NCBI GenBank assembly: GCA_016794425.1 | Contig: JAEUHR010000040.1 | Location: 1-64,000 of the forward strand | DNA from: Planctomycetota bacterium | Lineage (GTDB): Bacteria; Planctomycetota; UBA1135; UBA2386 | Direction of reading: 5' to 3' | DNA length: 64,000 bases | Shown here: piece by piece, positions 43,579 through 51,957 of the stretch | How positions within the stretch are numbered: position 1 is the stretch's first letter | Layout: each line of letters begins with the position of its first letter | Position numbers and translations under genes: made by a program | Notes under the pieces: generated by a model | The model's database searches: none | Seen by the model: only the letters and a program-made list of their open reading frames with translations | What the model was told of the DNA's origin: nothing

Positions 43579-45282
43579 GTGACGCCGCCGACCCTGTTCG
43601 CCCCACCGCAGTGGGAGTTCGTTCCCGCCGATCTGGACGCCGGCGACCCGGACGCGCTGGTGGCACTGTTCGACGAGCTGGCCGCCCGCCCGCTGCCGGA
43701 CACGGCCGCGATCGAGCGCTGGCTGCGCGACGAGAGCGAGCTGTCGAGCCGGATCAGCGCCGAACAGGCCCGCCGCTACGTCGGCATGACGCGCGACACC
43801 GACGACGCGGCGGCCAAGGCAGCCTACCTGGCGATGGAGCAGCGCGTGATGCCCGTCGTCAAGGTGCGCAGCGACGCCCTCGACAAGAAGCTGCTGGCCA
43901 CGCCGGCCGTGCACGCGCTCGACGCCGGCTACGAAGTGCTGCTGCGGCGGCGCCGCACGCAGAGCGCGCTGTTCCGCGCCGAGAACACGGAGCTGCAGCG
44001 CCAGGAAGCGGAACTGCAGACGCGCCAGCAGGCGATCATGGGCGGCATCACGGTCGAGTTCGACGGCCGCACGCGGACGCTGCAGCAACTCGGCCCCTAC
44101 TACGAGCACCAGGATCGGAGCCTGCGCGAACGCGCGTTCCGCACCGGGCTCGACGCGCGGCGCGCGCGCTGGACCGAGCTGGAGGACGTCTACGACCGGC
44201 TGGTCGAGCTGCGCACCGCGATGGCCCGCAACGCCGACTACGCGACCTACACGCCGTTCCGGTTCGAGGAACTCGGCCGCTACGACTACACGGAAGCGAC
44301 GTGCCGCCGTTTCCACGACGCGATCGCCGAGTGCGTCGTGCCCGCCGTGCGGCGCCTCGACCGGGCGCGTGCGGCCCGGCTCGGCCTCGACCGGCTGCGG
44401 CCCTGGGACCTCGAAGTCGACCCCGAGGGCCGGCCGCCGCTGCGCCCGTTCGCGACCGAACCCGAGCTGATCGCGCTGTGCCGCAAGCTGCTCGAACAGG
44501 TCGATCCGGCGTTCGCGGCTGAACTCGACGAACTGGTGCGGCGCCAGTTGCTCGACCTGATGAGCCGCAAGGGCAAGGCGCCGGGCGGCTACCAGTACCA
44601 GCTCGAGGACGAGCGGGTGCCGTTCATCTTCGCGAACGGCGTCGGCGTGCACGCCGACGTGCAGACGCTGCTGCACGAGTGCGGCCACGCGTTCCATTCG
44701 CTGGCGTGCCGGCACCACGATCTGATGGCGTTCCGCGACTACCCGATCGAGATCGCCGAGACCGCCAGCATGTCGATGGAGCTGTTGGGCCTCGAACACC
44801 TCGGCGTCGTCTACGGAGCCGACGACGCGCGCCGCGCCTACCGCAAGCACCTCGAAGGTCTGCTGCGCACGCTGACCTGGATCGCGTCGATCGACGCGTT
44901 CCAGCTGTGGGTCTACGGTCGCCCGCGCCACGGGCGCGACGAACGGCGCACCGCCTGGCTCGACATCCGCCGCCGGTTCGGCGGCGAGGTCGACTGGAGC
45001 GGGCTCGACGACGCGGCCGCGATGCAGTGGATCGGCCAGTCGCACCTGTTCAGCCACCCGCTGTACTACATCGAGTACGGCATCGCGCAGGTGTCGGCGC
45101 TGCAGGTCTGGCGCAACTACCGCCGCGACCGCGGGTCGGCGATCGCGGCCTACCGCCGCGCGCTGGCGCTCGGCGGCACGCGGCCGCTGCCCGAGTTGTT
45201 CGCGGCCGCCAACGTCGACTTCGATCTGTCGCCGCAGAAGCTGGCCGAGCTGGTCGCCGACGTCACCGCGCAGATCGGCTGA
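43579..45282 (+). CDS. M3-family metallopeptidase (oligoendopeptidase F-like)
   Basis: 567 residues. The zinc-binding motif is LLHECGHAFHS with HECGH at 366-370, and the third ligand Glu lies in YPIEIAETASMSME. The N-terminal helical region (SSRISAEQARRYVGM, LRERAFRTGLDARRARW) and the C-terminal YYIEYGIAQVSALQVW are typical of PepF-type enzymes. It is probably a cytoplasmic oligopeptidase, as no signal peptide is present. The GTG at 43579 was selected because the family begins there; the open frame upstream is low-complexity. Confidence 0.92.
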   Translation: MTPPTLFAPPQWEFVPADLDAGDPDALVALFDELAARPLPDTAAIERWLRDESELSSRISAEQARRYVGMTRDTDDAAAKAAYLAMEQRVMPVVKVRSDALDKKLLATPAVHALDAGYEVLLRRRRTQSALFRAENTELQRQEAELQTRQQAIMGGITVEFDGRTRTLQQLGPYYEHQDRSLRERAFRTGLDARRARWTELEDVYDRLVELRTAMARNADYATYTPFRFEELGRYDYTEATCRRFHDAIAECVVPAVRRLDRARAARLGLDRLRPWDLEVDPEGRPPLRPFATEPELIALCRKLLEQVDPAFAAELDELVRRQLLDLMSRKGKAPGGYQYQLEDERVPFIFANGVGVHADVQTLLHECGHAFHSLACRHHDLMAFRDYPIEIAETASMSMELLGLEHLGVVYGADDARRAYRKHLEGLLRTLTWIASIDAFQLWVYGRPRHGRDERRTAWLDIRRRFGGEVDWSGLDDAAAMQWIGQSHLFSHPLYYIEYGIAQVSALQVWRNYRRDRGSAIAAYRRALALGGTRPLPELFAAANVDFDLSPQKLAELVADVTAQIG

Positions 45283-45292
45283 CCCGGCGCGG

Positions 45293-46105
45293 TCACGACG
45301 GCGCTGCGGCGCCCTGCTGGCGGTACCAGGCCAGCAGATCCTCGACCACCTGCATGGCCTTGCCGTGGAAGTGGTTGTTGGCGACCACCAGCGTACGCGT
45401 GCTGGTCGCCGCGATGCGCTGCAGCCGGCGCCCGAGCTGCTCGACCTCGCCGGCGCCGTAGTGCCAGTCGTAGACCTCGTCGCGCCCGGCCCCCTTGCGG
45501 AACCAGGCCTGGTTGCGGCCGTGCAGCCGGAAGCAGGCGGTGTCGGTGCGGCCGTGCACACCGGTCACGTCGCGCGAGAAGCCCGACGCGAGGCCCGGAT
45601 AGTCGAGCTCGAGCACGCTGACGCCGAGGCCCTGCAGCGCATCGAGCGCCGGCTGCGCGTTCCAGCTGCGGTGGCGCAGTTCGACGAACAGCTGCGTGTC
45701 GGCTGCGAACGCCGCCGCCAGCGTCGCCAGATGCTCGATGGCCGCCGGCGCGAACGCGAACCGCCAGTCGAACTGTGCCAGCAGGCCGAGCAGGCGGCCC
45801 GACTCGAGCAGCGGCGCGAAGCCGGCGCGGCACGCCGCGACCAGCGCCGCGTCGGCCGTGCGCTCGTGCGTGAACTCGTGCGGCAGCTTGGCCGTGAAGC
45901 GCGTGCCGAGGTCCGCGGTGCGTTCCGCCCAGGACCGGCAGTGCTGCGCCTGCGGCGGCCGGTAGAACGTGTTGTTGATCTCGATCAGGTCGACGCGCTG
46001 CGCGACGGCACGCAGCGTGTCCTTGCAGCCGCGCGGATAGACGATGCCCTGCCAGTCGGGGTACGACCAGCCGGCGACGCCGAACAGCACGCGCGCGTCA
46101 GCCAT
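45293..46105 (-). CDS. DUF72 family protein
   Basis: 270 residues matching DUF72 (YecE-like, TIM-barrel type): VLFGVAGWSYPDWQGIVYP at the N-terminus, IEINNTFYRPP, FTAKLPHEFTHER, FVELRHRSWN and TACFRLHGRNQAW. Biochemical function is unknown. Its start overlaps the rarA stop by 8 nt, so it is the last gene of an RNA methyltransferase-rarA-DUF72 run, and a nucleic-acid-related role would fit. Confidence 0.92.
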   Translation of the reverse strand: MADARVLFGVAGWSYPDWQGIVYPRGCKDTLRAVAQRVDLIEINNTFYRPPQAQHCRSWAERTADLGTRFTAKLPHEFTHERTADAALVAACRAGFAPLLESGRLLGLLAQFDWRFAFAPAAIEHLATLAAAFAADTQLFVELRHRSWNAQPALDALQGLGVSVLELDYPGLASGFSRDVTGVHGRTDTACFRLHGRNQAWFRKGAGRDEVYDWHYGAGEVEQLGRRLQRIAATSTRTLVVANNHFHGKAMQVVEDLLAWYRQQGAAAPS

Positions 46106-47432
46106 CGCCGCGTCGCAGCCGGTCGTTCTCGGCCATGCGCTCGGCGACCTTGCGCTCGAAGCCGCGGTCGCCCGGCGTGAAGAACCGCTGGCCGTCGAGT
46201 TCGGGCGGCAGGCAACGCATCGCGGCCACGCCGGCCGCGGTGTCGTGCGCGCAGACGTAGCCCTGGCCGTGGCCGAGGTCGCGCGCGAGGCCGCTGACGG
46301 CGTTGCGCAGGTGCGGCGGCACCGGGTGCTGCGGCCCGTCGCGCGCCGCCGCCATTGCCGCGCTGATCGCCGCGACGACCGCGTTGCTCTTCGGCGCCGC
46401 GGCCAGGTAGACCGCCGCTTCGCACAGCGGCAGCCGCGCCTCCGGCATGCCGAGGAACTGCGCCGCCTGCAGCGCCGCGACCGCGACCTGCAGCGCCAGC
46501 GGATCGGCGAGACCGATGTCCTCGGCCGCCATCGCGACGAGCCGCCGCGCCGCGTGCACCGGATCGGCGCCGGCCTCGAGCGCGCGCGCGAGCCAGTAGA
46601 CCGCCGCCTGCACGTCGGAGTTGCGCAGGCTCTTGTGCAGCGCCGACAGCAGATCGAAGTGCAGGTCGCCGTCCTTGTCGTGGCGCAAGGTGCGGTGCTG
46701 GAACGCCTCGGTGACCATCGCCGGCGTGATCGTGTCGCGGTCCAGGCAGGTCGCCGCGCAGGCCTCGAGGCCACCGAGCGCGCGGCGCGCATCGCCGCCG
46801 GCCAGCGCGACGAGCCGCGCCACCGCGTCGTCGGTCAGCTGCAGTTCGCGTGCGCCGAGGCCGCGGTCGCGGTCGGCGAGCGCGGCGCGCACGAGTTCGG
46901 CCACCGCCGCGGCCGGCAGCGGCTGCAGCGGCACGACGCGGCACCGCGACAACAGCGCGCCGTTGACCGCGAACGACGGATTCTCGGTCGTCGCACCGAC
47001 CAGCACGAGGTCGCCCTTCTCGACGTGCGGCAGGAACGCGTCCTGCTGCGCCTTGTTGAAGCGGTGGATCTCGTCGACGAACAGCAGCGTGCCGCGGCCG
47101 TCGCGCTGCCGCCGCGCCTGCGCTTCCGCGACCGCTTCGCGCACCTGCGCGACGCCGGCCAGCACCGCCGAGAACGGCTGGAAGTGCAGCTGCGCGTGCT
47201 GTGCGATCAGCAGCGCCAGCGTCGTCTTGCCGACGCCGGGCGGCCCCCACAGGATCAGCGAGCCGGCCCGGCCACCTTCGATCGCGGTGCGCAGGGCGCG
47301 ACCCTGGCCGACGATCGTGTCCTGGCCGAGGAACTCCGTCAGCGTGCGCGGCCGCATGCGTTCCGCCAGCGGCGGCGGCGGTCCCTTCGGCGGCGCGGCC
47401 GGCGGACCGTCGAGATCGCCGAACAGGCTCAT
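46098..47432 (-). CDS. rarA: Replication-associated recombination protein A (RarA/MgsA AAA+ ATPase)
   Basis: 444 residues. After an N-terminal Pro-rich linker and PLAERMRPRTLTEFLGQ, the AAA+ core has Walker A GPPGVGKTT, Walker B LLFVDEIHRFNKAQQDA, sensor 1 GATTENPSF and sensor 2 GGDARRALGGLE. The C-terminal tetramerisation region (HFDLLSALHKSLRNSD, YWLARALEAGADP) is typical. RarA acts at stalled replication forks. The ATG at 47432 overlaps the upstream methyltransferase stop (ATGA). Confidence 0.95.
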   Translation of the reverse strand: MSLFGDLDGPPAAPPKGPPPPLAERMRPRTLTEFLGQDTIVGQGRALRTAIEGGRAGSLILWGPPGVGKTTLALLIAQHAQLHFQPFSAVLAGVAQVREAVAEAQARRQRDGRGTLLFVDEIHRFNKAQQDAFLPHVEKGDLVLVGATTENPSFAVNGALLSRCRVVPLQPLPAAAVAELVRAALADRDRGLGARELQLTDDAVARLVALAGGDARRALGGLEACAATCLDRDTITPAMVTEAFQHRTLRHDKDGDLHFDLLSALHKSLRNSDVQAAVYWLARALEAGADPVHAARRLVAMAAEDIGLADPLALQVAVAALQAAQFLGMPEARLPLCEAAVYLAAAPKSNAVVAAISAAMAAARDGPQHPVPPHLRNAVSGLARDLGHGQGYVCAHDTAAGVAAMRCLPPELDGQRFFTPGDRGFERKVAERMAENDRLRRGDG

Positions 47433-48217
47433 CGCCGCTGCCGCGCCGCCTCGAACAGCAGCACGCCGGCGGCGACGGCGACGTTGAGGCTCTCCACCGG
47501 CGCGCACAGCGGAATCCGGACCCGGACCGCGGCGGCCCGCAGCAGCTCCGGCGGCACGCCATGCGCCTCGCCGCCGACGACCAGCGCCGTCGGCCGCCGC
47601 AGGTCGACCTCGGAGTAGGCCCGTTCGCCGGCACCGTCGGCGACGACCAGCTGCAGCCGATGGCGTTCGGCGAACGCGACCACGGCTGCGGCGTCGTAGC
47701 CGTGCAGCGTCGGCAGCCGGAACACCGACCCCATCGAGCCGCGCACGGCCTTGTCGCGGAACGGGTCGGCGCCGCCGGCCATCGTCAGCACGCCGGACGC
47801 ACCGACCGCCTCGGCGGTGCGCAGCAGGGAACCGAGGTTGCCAGGATCGCGCACGCCGGCGGCGACCACGACCAGCGGCACCAGCGCGCGGCCGAGCACG
47901 GCAGCTTCGTCGGTGGCCGGCCGCTGCAGCAGCACCGCCACGCCGGGCGCCGTCTCGAGCGCGCTGAGCCGCGCCATCACTTCGTCGCTGCACTCGTAGA
48001 ACTCGGCCGCGCTCGCCTGCAGCCGGGCGCGCAGCGCGCCGTCGGCGCAGCGCGGCGACACGGCCGCGGCCAGCAGGCCGAGGCCGGCGTCGAGCGCCTC
48101 GGCGACGAGGCGCGCGCCCTCGGCCATCATCGCCCCATCGACGGCACCGGCGGCGGCGTCGCGGAAGCGTTGGACGACGGGGTTGCGGGCAGACGTGATC
48201 GCGCGCGGAGCGGGCAT
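47429..48217 (-). CDS. SpoU/TrmH-family RNA 2'-O-methyltransferase
   Basis: 262 residues with the SPOUT motifs: motif 1 GVRDPGNLGSLLRTAEAVGA, motif 2 LVVGGEAHGVPPELL and motif 3 IPLCAPVESLNVAVAAGVLL. An N-terminal substrate-binding domain (SARNPVVQRFRDA, ETAPGVAVLLQRP) resembles the RlmB/TsnR-type enzymes. It uses SAM to methylate ribose in rRNA or tRNA; the exact site cannot be read from sequence. It begins a coupled run with rarA and DUF72. Confidence 0.92.
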   Translation of the reverse strand: MPAPRAITSARNPVVQRFRDAAAGAVDGAMMAEGARLVAEALDAGLGLLAAAVSPRCADGALRARLQASAAEFYECSDEVMARLSALETAPGVAVLLQRPATDEAAVLGRALVPLVVVAAGVRDPGNLGSLLRTAEAVGASGVLTMAGGADPFRDKAVRGSMGSVFRLPTLHGYDAAAVVAFAERHRLQLVVADGAGERAYSEVDLRRPTALVVGGEAHGVPPELLRAAAVRVRIPLCAPVESLNVAVAAGVLLFEAARQRR

Positions 48218-48270
48218 CGGGCCGACAGCCTACCACCTCGCCCGCGGCGCACGACGGTCGCCCGCCGGTC

Positions 48271-49611
48271 TCACTGCAGCTGCTGCAGCACGCCGGGCGG
48301 CACCAGCACACCATCGATCGCGTGCACGATGCCGTTCGCGGCCAGCACGTCGGTCGCGATCACCGGCAGGCCGTCGACGGTCAGGCCGCTGACGTGTTCG
48401 ACGGCGACCGCGCTGCCCTGCAGCGTCGTCACCGACGAGCCCGCCGCGGCGAGGGCACCACGCGCGGTCACCACACCCGAGACGACGTGGTACTGCAAGA
48501 CCTGCGTCAGCACGGCCTGGTTGACCGGCTGCAGCAACTGGTTCAGCAGGTTCGGCGGCAGCGCCGCGAATGCCGCATCGGTCGGCGCGAACACCGTGAA
48601 CGGACCGGCCGCCGGATCGGCGAACGTCGCCGCCAGGTTGGCCGCGCCGAGCGCCGTCACGAGCGTCGAGAAGCCCTGCTCGGTGGCGACCGTGGCGATC
48701 GGGTCCGGCAGTTCGAGCACCGCGTCCAGCACGTGGATCACGCCGTTGGTGCACGGGATGTTGACGTGGGTCAGGCGGGCACTGTTGACCTTGGCCGCGG
48801 TGCCGTCGGCCGCGAACAGGACCTGCGCGCCCTGCAGCGTCGCCGCCAGTTCGCCGCCGAGCGCGGCGCTCGCGAGCACCGAGCCGGGCACCACGTGGTA
48901 GCCCAGGATCGCCTGCAGCGTGGCCAGGTTGGCCGGGTCGAGCAGCGAGTCCAGCGTCGCCTGGCCCAGCGCCGCGAACGCCGCGTCGGTCGGTGCCAGC
49001 ACCGTGAACGGGCCCGGCCCGGCCAGCGCGCCACCGAGGTTCGCCGCGGTCACCGCCGTGACCAGCGTGCCGAAGCCGCGCGCCACCAGCGTCTCGACGA
49101 CCGGTTGCGGCGGCAACAGCACCCGGTCGACGACGTGCACGATGCCGTTCCGCGCCGTGTTGTCGGCGCTCGTGACCGTGGCGTCGTTGATCAGCAGGTC
49201 GGCGCCGACGCGATCGATGCGCACGGCCGGCCCGCCCAGCGACGCGGCGTCGGACAGGGTCGCCGCGGTCGCGGCATCGACGTTGCCCAACACGACGTGG
49301 TAGAGCAGCACCTCGGTCAGCTGCGCGCGGTTCGCCGGCTGCAGCAGGCTGTCGAGCGTGCCGGGTGGCAGCGCCGCGAACGCCGCATCGCTGGGCGCGA
49401 ACAGCGTGAACGGGCCGGCGCCGGCGAGGTCGTCGTCGAGACCGGCGGCGGCCAGCGCGGTGCGCAGCGTGCCGAGCCCAAGCGTCGACAGCGAATCGGT
49501 CACGGTCGGCGTGCTGGCGGCGGGGTCACTGCGGTTGTCGCTCGAGCAGCCGGCCAGGGCCGCAAGCGCGAGACCGGTGGAGGCGAGGAAGGCGACGGGT
49601 ACGGACTTCAT
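48271..49611 (-). CDS. Lipoprotein with three fasciclin (FAS1) domains
   Basis: 446 residues with a lipobox ALAGCSS. Three FAS1 domains (about 40-175, 180-315 and 318-446) each carry the H1 and H2 cores, e.g. GPFTLFAPSDAAFAALPPG with LLYHVV, GPFTVLAPTDAAFAAL with LGYHVV, and GPFTVFAPTDAAFAALPPN with LQYHVV, and each closes with NGIVHVVD or a close variant. FAS1 proteins mediate adhesion or matrix contact at the cell surface. The gene stands alone on the minus strand. Confidence 0.94.
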   Translation of the reverse strand: MKSVPVAFLASTGLALAALAGCSSDNRSDPAASTPTVTDSLSTLGLGTLRTALAAAGLDDDLAGAGPFTLFAPSDAAFAALPPGTLDSLLQPANRAQLTEVLLYHVVLGNVDAATAATLSDAASLGGPAVRIDRVGADLLINDATVTSADNTARNGIVHVVDRVLLPPQPVVETLVARGFGTLVTAVTAANLGGALAGPGPFTVLAPTDAAFAALGQATLDSLLDPANLATLQAILGYHVVPGSVLASAALGGELAATLQGAQVLFAADGTAAKVNSARLTHVNIPCTNGVIHVLDAVLELPDPIATVATEQGFSTLVTALGAANLAATFADPAAGPFTVFAPTDAAFAALPPNLLNQLLQPVNQAVLTQVLQYHVVSGVVTARGALAAAGSSVTTLQGSAVAVEHVSGLTVDGLPVIATDVLAANGIVHAIDGVLVPPGVLQQLQ

Positions 49612-49773
49612 GCGCAGAGGGAGGTGGAGGGACGTGGCCGGCCACCCGGGGGTCGAGGCGGCGCGGCAGGGAAAGCAGGCACCGTTACCGAGGTGCCCGT
49701 GCGGCGCGAAGTTCGCGGCGCCACCGCCGTGTGGATGCGCACAGCCGACGAAATTCGGCGGCGCGGCGCGCGG

Positions 49774-50385
49774 CTACTTCTTGGCGGCCTTCTTCGCCGC
49801 CTTCTTCGCCGCCTTCTTCGCCGCCTTCTTCGCCGCCTTCTTCGCCGGCTTCTTCACGACCTTCTTGCCGGCGGGCTTCGACACCGGCTTCTTGCCGGCC
49901 GGCTTGCCCGCCGGTGCGCCGCCCTGCAGCGCCGCGAGCGTGGCCCGCACCTGTTCGGCGTGGCCCGCAGCCCGCACGGTCGGCCACTGGTGCGCGACCG
50001 TGCCGTCCGGAGCGATCAGCACCGTCGACCGGATCACCCCGACGACCGGCTTGCCGTACAGCAGCTTCTCGCCGTAGGCGTCGTAGGCGCGCATCACCGC
50101 ACGATCGGCATCGGTGAGCAGCCGGATGCCGAGCCGATGCTTGGCGATGAACTTCGTGTGCGCCGCGGCGCTGTCGGCGCTGCAGCCGAGCACCACGGCG
50201 TCGAGGCCGCCGAAGTCCGGCAGCAGCGCGGTGAACTCGCAGGCCTCGACCGTGCAGCCGGGCGTGTCGTCCTTCGGATAGAAGTACAACACGACCCAAC
50301 GACCGCGCAGGTCGGCGAGCGTGACGGCATTGCCGTCCTGGTCCGGCAGGGAAAACGACGGGGCGGGGCGTCCGACGGTGGGCAT
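49774..50385 (-). CDS. bcp: Thiol peroxidase Bcp (peroxiredoxin) with lysine/alanine-rich tail
   Basis: 203 residues. Residues 1-150 are a normal Bcp/AhpC-TSA peroxiredoxin: MPTVGRPAPSFSLPDQDGN, YFYPKDDTPGCTVEACEF with the peroxidatic Cys and a second Cys five residues later, and the resolving region LGCSADS. The last 50 residues are a low-complexity basic tail (GKPAGKKPVSKPAGKK and then KKAA repeats) like histone H1 or bacterial HU-like C-terminal tails. The tail could bind DNA or polyanions and place the peroxidase at the nucleoid. The divergent neighbour is the multiheme locus. Confidence 0.92.
   Translation of the reverse strand: MPTVGRPAPSFSLPDQDGNAVTLADLRGRWVVLYFYPKDDTPGCTVEACEFTALLPDFGGLDAVVLGCSADSAAAHTKFIAKHRLGIRLLTDADRAVMRAYDAYGEKLLYGKPVVGVIRSTVLIAPDGTVAHQWPTVRAAGHAEQVRATLAALQGGAPAGKPAGKKPVSKPAGKKVVKKPAKKAAKKAAKKAAKKAAKKAAKK
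49778..49855. repeat. 12-bp tandem repeat encoding the Bcp KKAA tail
   Basis: About six tandem copies of a TTCTTCGCCGCC unit (minus strand reads GGCGGCGAAGAA), the outer copies with one substitution. It lies inside the 3' end of bcp, so copy-number changes would shorten or lengthen the basic tail in steps of four residues without a frameshift. Confidence 0.9.
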
Positions 50386-50508
50386 GGCGCGATGTTCGCC
50401 GCCGCGGGCCGGCCGGCAAGCGGAGAAATCGGCCGACCTACGCACTACGGCGCCTCGGCGGCGGCAGCGCCGCGCGCTGCAATGCCCGGCGTCGGTTCCC
50501 CGTCGCCC

Positions 50509-51951
50509 ATGGAAGCCTCCCCCCGCCTCGGCACTCTCGGCCGCCTGCACCGGCTGCTCCGTTCGAACTGGATCACGTCGACCGGCATGGCGCTGATGAC
50601 GCTGGCGGTGCTGGCGTTCGCCACCATCGCCGTCATGCACGGCATGGGCGGCGCGTGGGCCGGTCCGTACGTCGGCATCGTCGCGACGATCGCGGTGCCG
50701 CTGCTGTTCGTGCTCGGCCTCGTGCTGGTGCCGGCCGGCCTGCTGCTCTACCGCCGCCAGCTGAACGAACGGTTGAACGCGCTCAGCGACCGCCCGCTCT
50801 ACCTGGCCCGCGCGGTCGTCGTGCTGACCGCGGTCAACTTCGCCGCCGTCGGCACCGTCGGCTACACCGGCGTGCACTACATGGAGTCGGTGCAGTTCTG
50901 TGGCAAGGCGTGCCACACGGTGATGGAGCCCGAGTACGTCGCCTTCCAGCGCTCGCCGCACTCGCGCGTCGAGTGCGTCAAGTGCCACATCGCACCGGGC
51001 GCGCAGGGCTTCATCGAGGCCAAGCTCAACGGCACCAAGCAGCTGCTCGGCGTGTTCCTCGACAACTACGAGCGGCCGATCCCGACGCCGGTGCACAACC
51101 TGGCCGATGCGCGGGTCACCTGCGAACAGTGCCACTGGCCCGAGAAGTACCTCGGCACGAAGCTGAAGGTGAAGCCGCACTTCCGCAGCGACGAAGCCGT
51201 GTCCGGCTACACGAACGTGCTGTTGATGCGCACCGGCGGCACGCGGCCCGACGGCAAGGCGGTCGGCATCCACTGGCACACGCACCCGGAAGCCTCGATC
51301 GAATACGTCGCCAGCGACCCACAGCGCACGCAGATCCCGTGGCTGCGCGTCGTCAAGCCGGACGGCACCCACGAGACGTTCGCGGTGCCGGGCACTGCAC
51401 ACGACGCGCCGCCGGCCGGCGAACTGCGGCGCATGGACTGCAACGACTGCCACAACCGCTCGGCGCACGCGTTCGAGCTGCCCGGCGACGCGCTCGACGT
51501 GGCGTTCGCCAACGGACTGCTGCCGCGCGACCTGCCGTTCCTGAAGCAGCGGGCACTGGCCGCGCTCGAAGCCGAGTGGACGCGCGACAACGCCGCCGAG
51601 GGCATCCGGCAGCAGCTGCAGACCGCCTACGCGCAGGACGGCGGCATCGACGAACTGCGCCGCCGCAAGCTCGAGGCCGCGATCCCGCAGGTCGTCGACA
51701 TCTGGCTGCGCAACCTGTGGCCCGAACGCAAGCTCGGCTGGAACGCGTACCCGGACCTGGCGACGCACTTCGGCTGCTTCCGCTGCCACGACGGCCAGCA
51801 CGCGACGCCGGCCGGCCGCGTGATCTTCGGCCCCAAGCGTCTGCCCGACGGCCTGCCGATCCGCGACGGCAGCTGCGACAAGTGCCATGTGGTGCTCAGC
51901 GAGAACGAAGAGGATCCGGCGATCCTCGACACCTTCGGCCTGCACCGCTGA
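50509..51951 (+). CDS. NapC/NirT-like membrane-anchored multiheme cytochrome c
   Basis: 480 residues. Three hydrophobic segments at about 22-46, 50-78 and 95-118 anchor the protein. The soluble part then carries six heme-attachment motifs: CGKACH, CVKCH, CEQCH, CNDCH, CFRCH and CDKCH. The first (FCGKACHTVMEPEY) has three residues between the cysteines, and is followed by FQRSPHSRVECVKCH as in NapC/NirT relatives. Such proteins oxidise quinol and pass electrons to periplasmic partners. It is first of a four-gene locus and lies 6 nt from the next gene. The ATG at 50509 or at 50482 could be the start. Confidence 0.87.
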   Translation: MEASPRLGTLGRLHRLLRSNWITSTGMALMTLAVLAFATIAVMHGMGGAWAGPYVGIVATIAVPLLFVLGLVLVPAGLLLYRRQLNERLNALSDRPLYLARAVVVLTAVNFAAVGTVGYTGVHYMESVQFCGKACHTVMEPEYVAFQRSPHSRVECVKCHIAPGAQGFIEAKLNGTKQLLGVFLDNYERPIPTPVHNLADARVTCEQCHWPEKYLGTKLKVKPHFRSDEAVSGYTNVLLMRTGGTRPDGKAVGIHWHTHPEASIEYVASDPQRTQIPWLRVVKPDGTHETFAVPGTAHDAPPAGELRRMDCNDCHNRSAHAFELPGDALDVAFANGLLPRDLPFLKQRALAALEAEWTRDNAAEGIRQQLQTAYAQDGGIDELRRRKLEAAIPQVVDIWLRNLWPERKLGWNAYPDLATHFGCFRCHDGQHATPAGRVIFGPKRLPDGLPIRDGSCDKCHVVLSENEEDPAILDTFGLHR

Positions 51952-51957
51952 CCGCCG

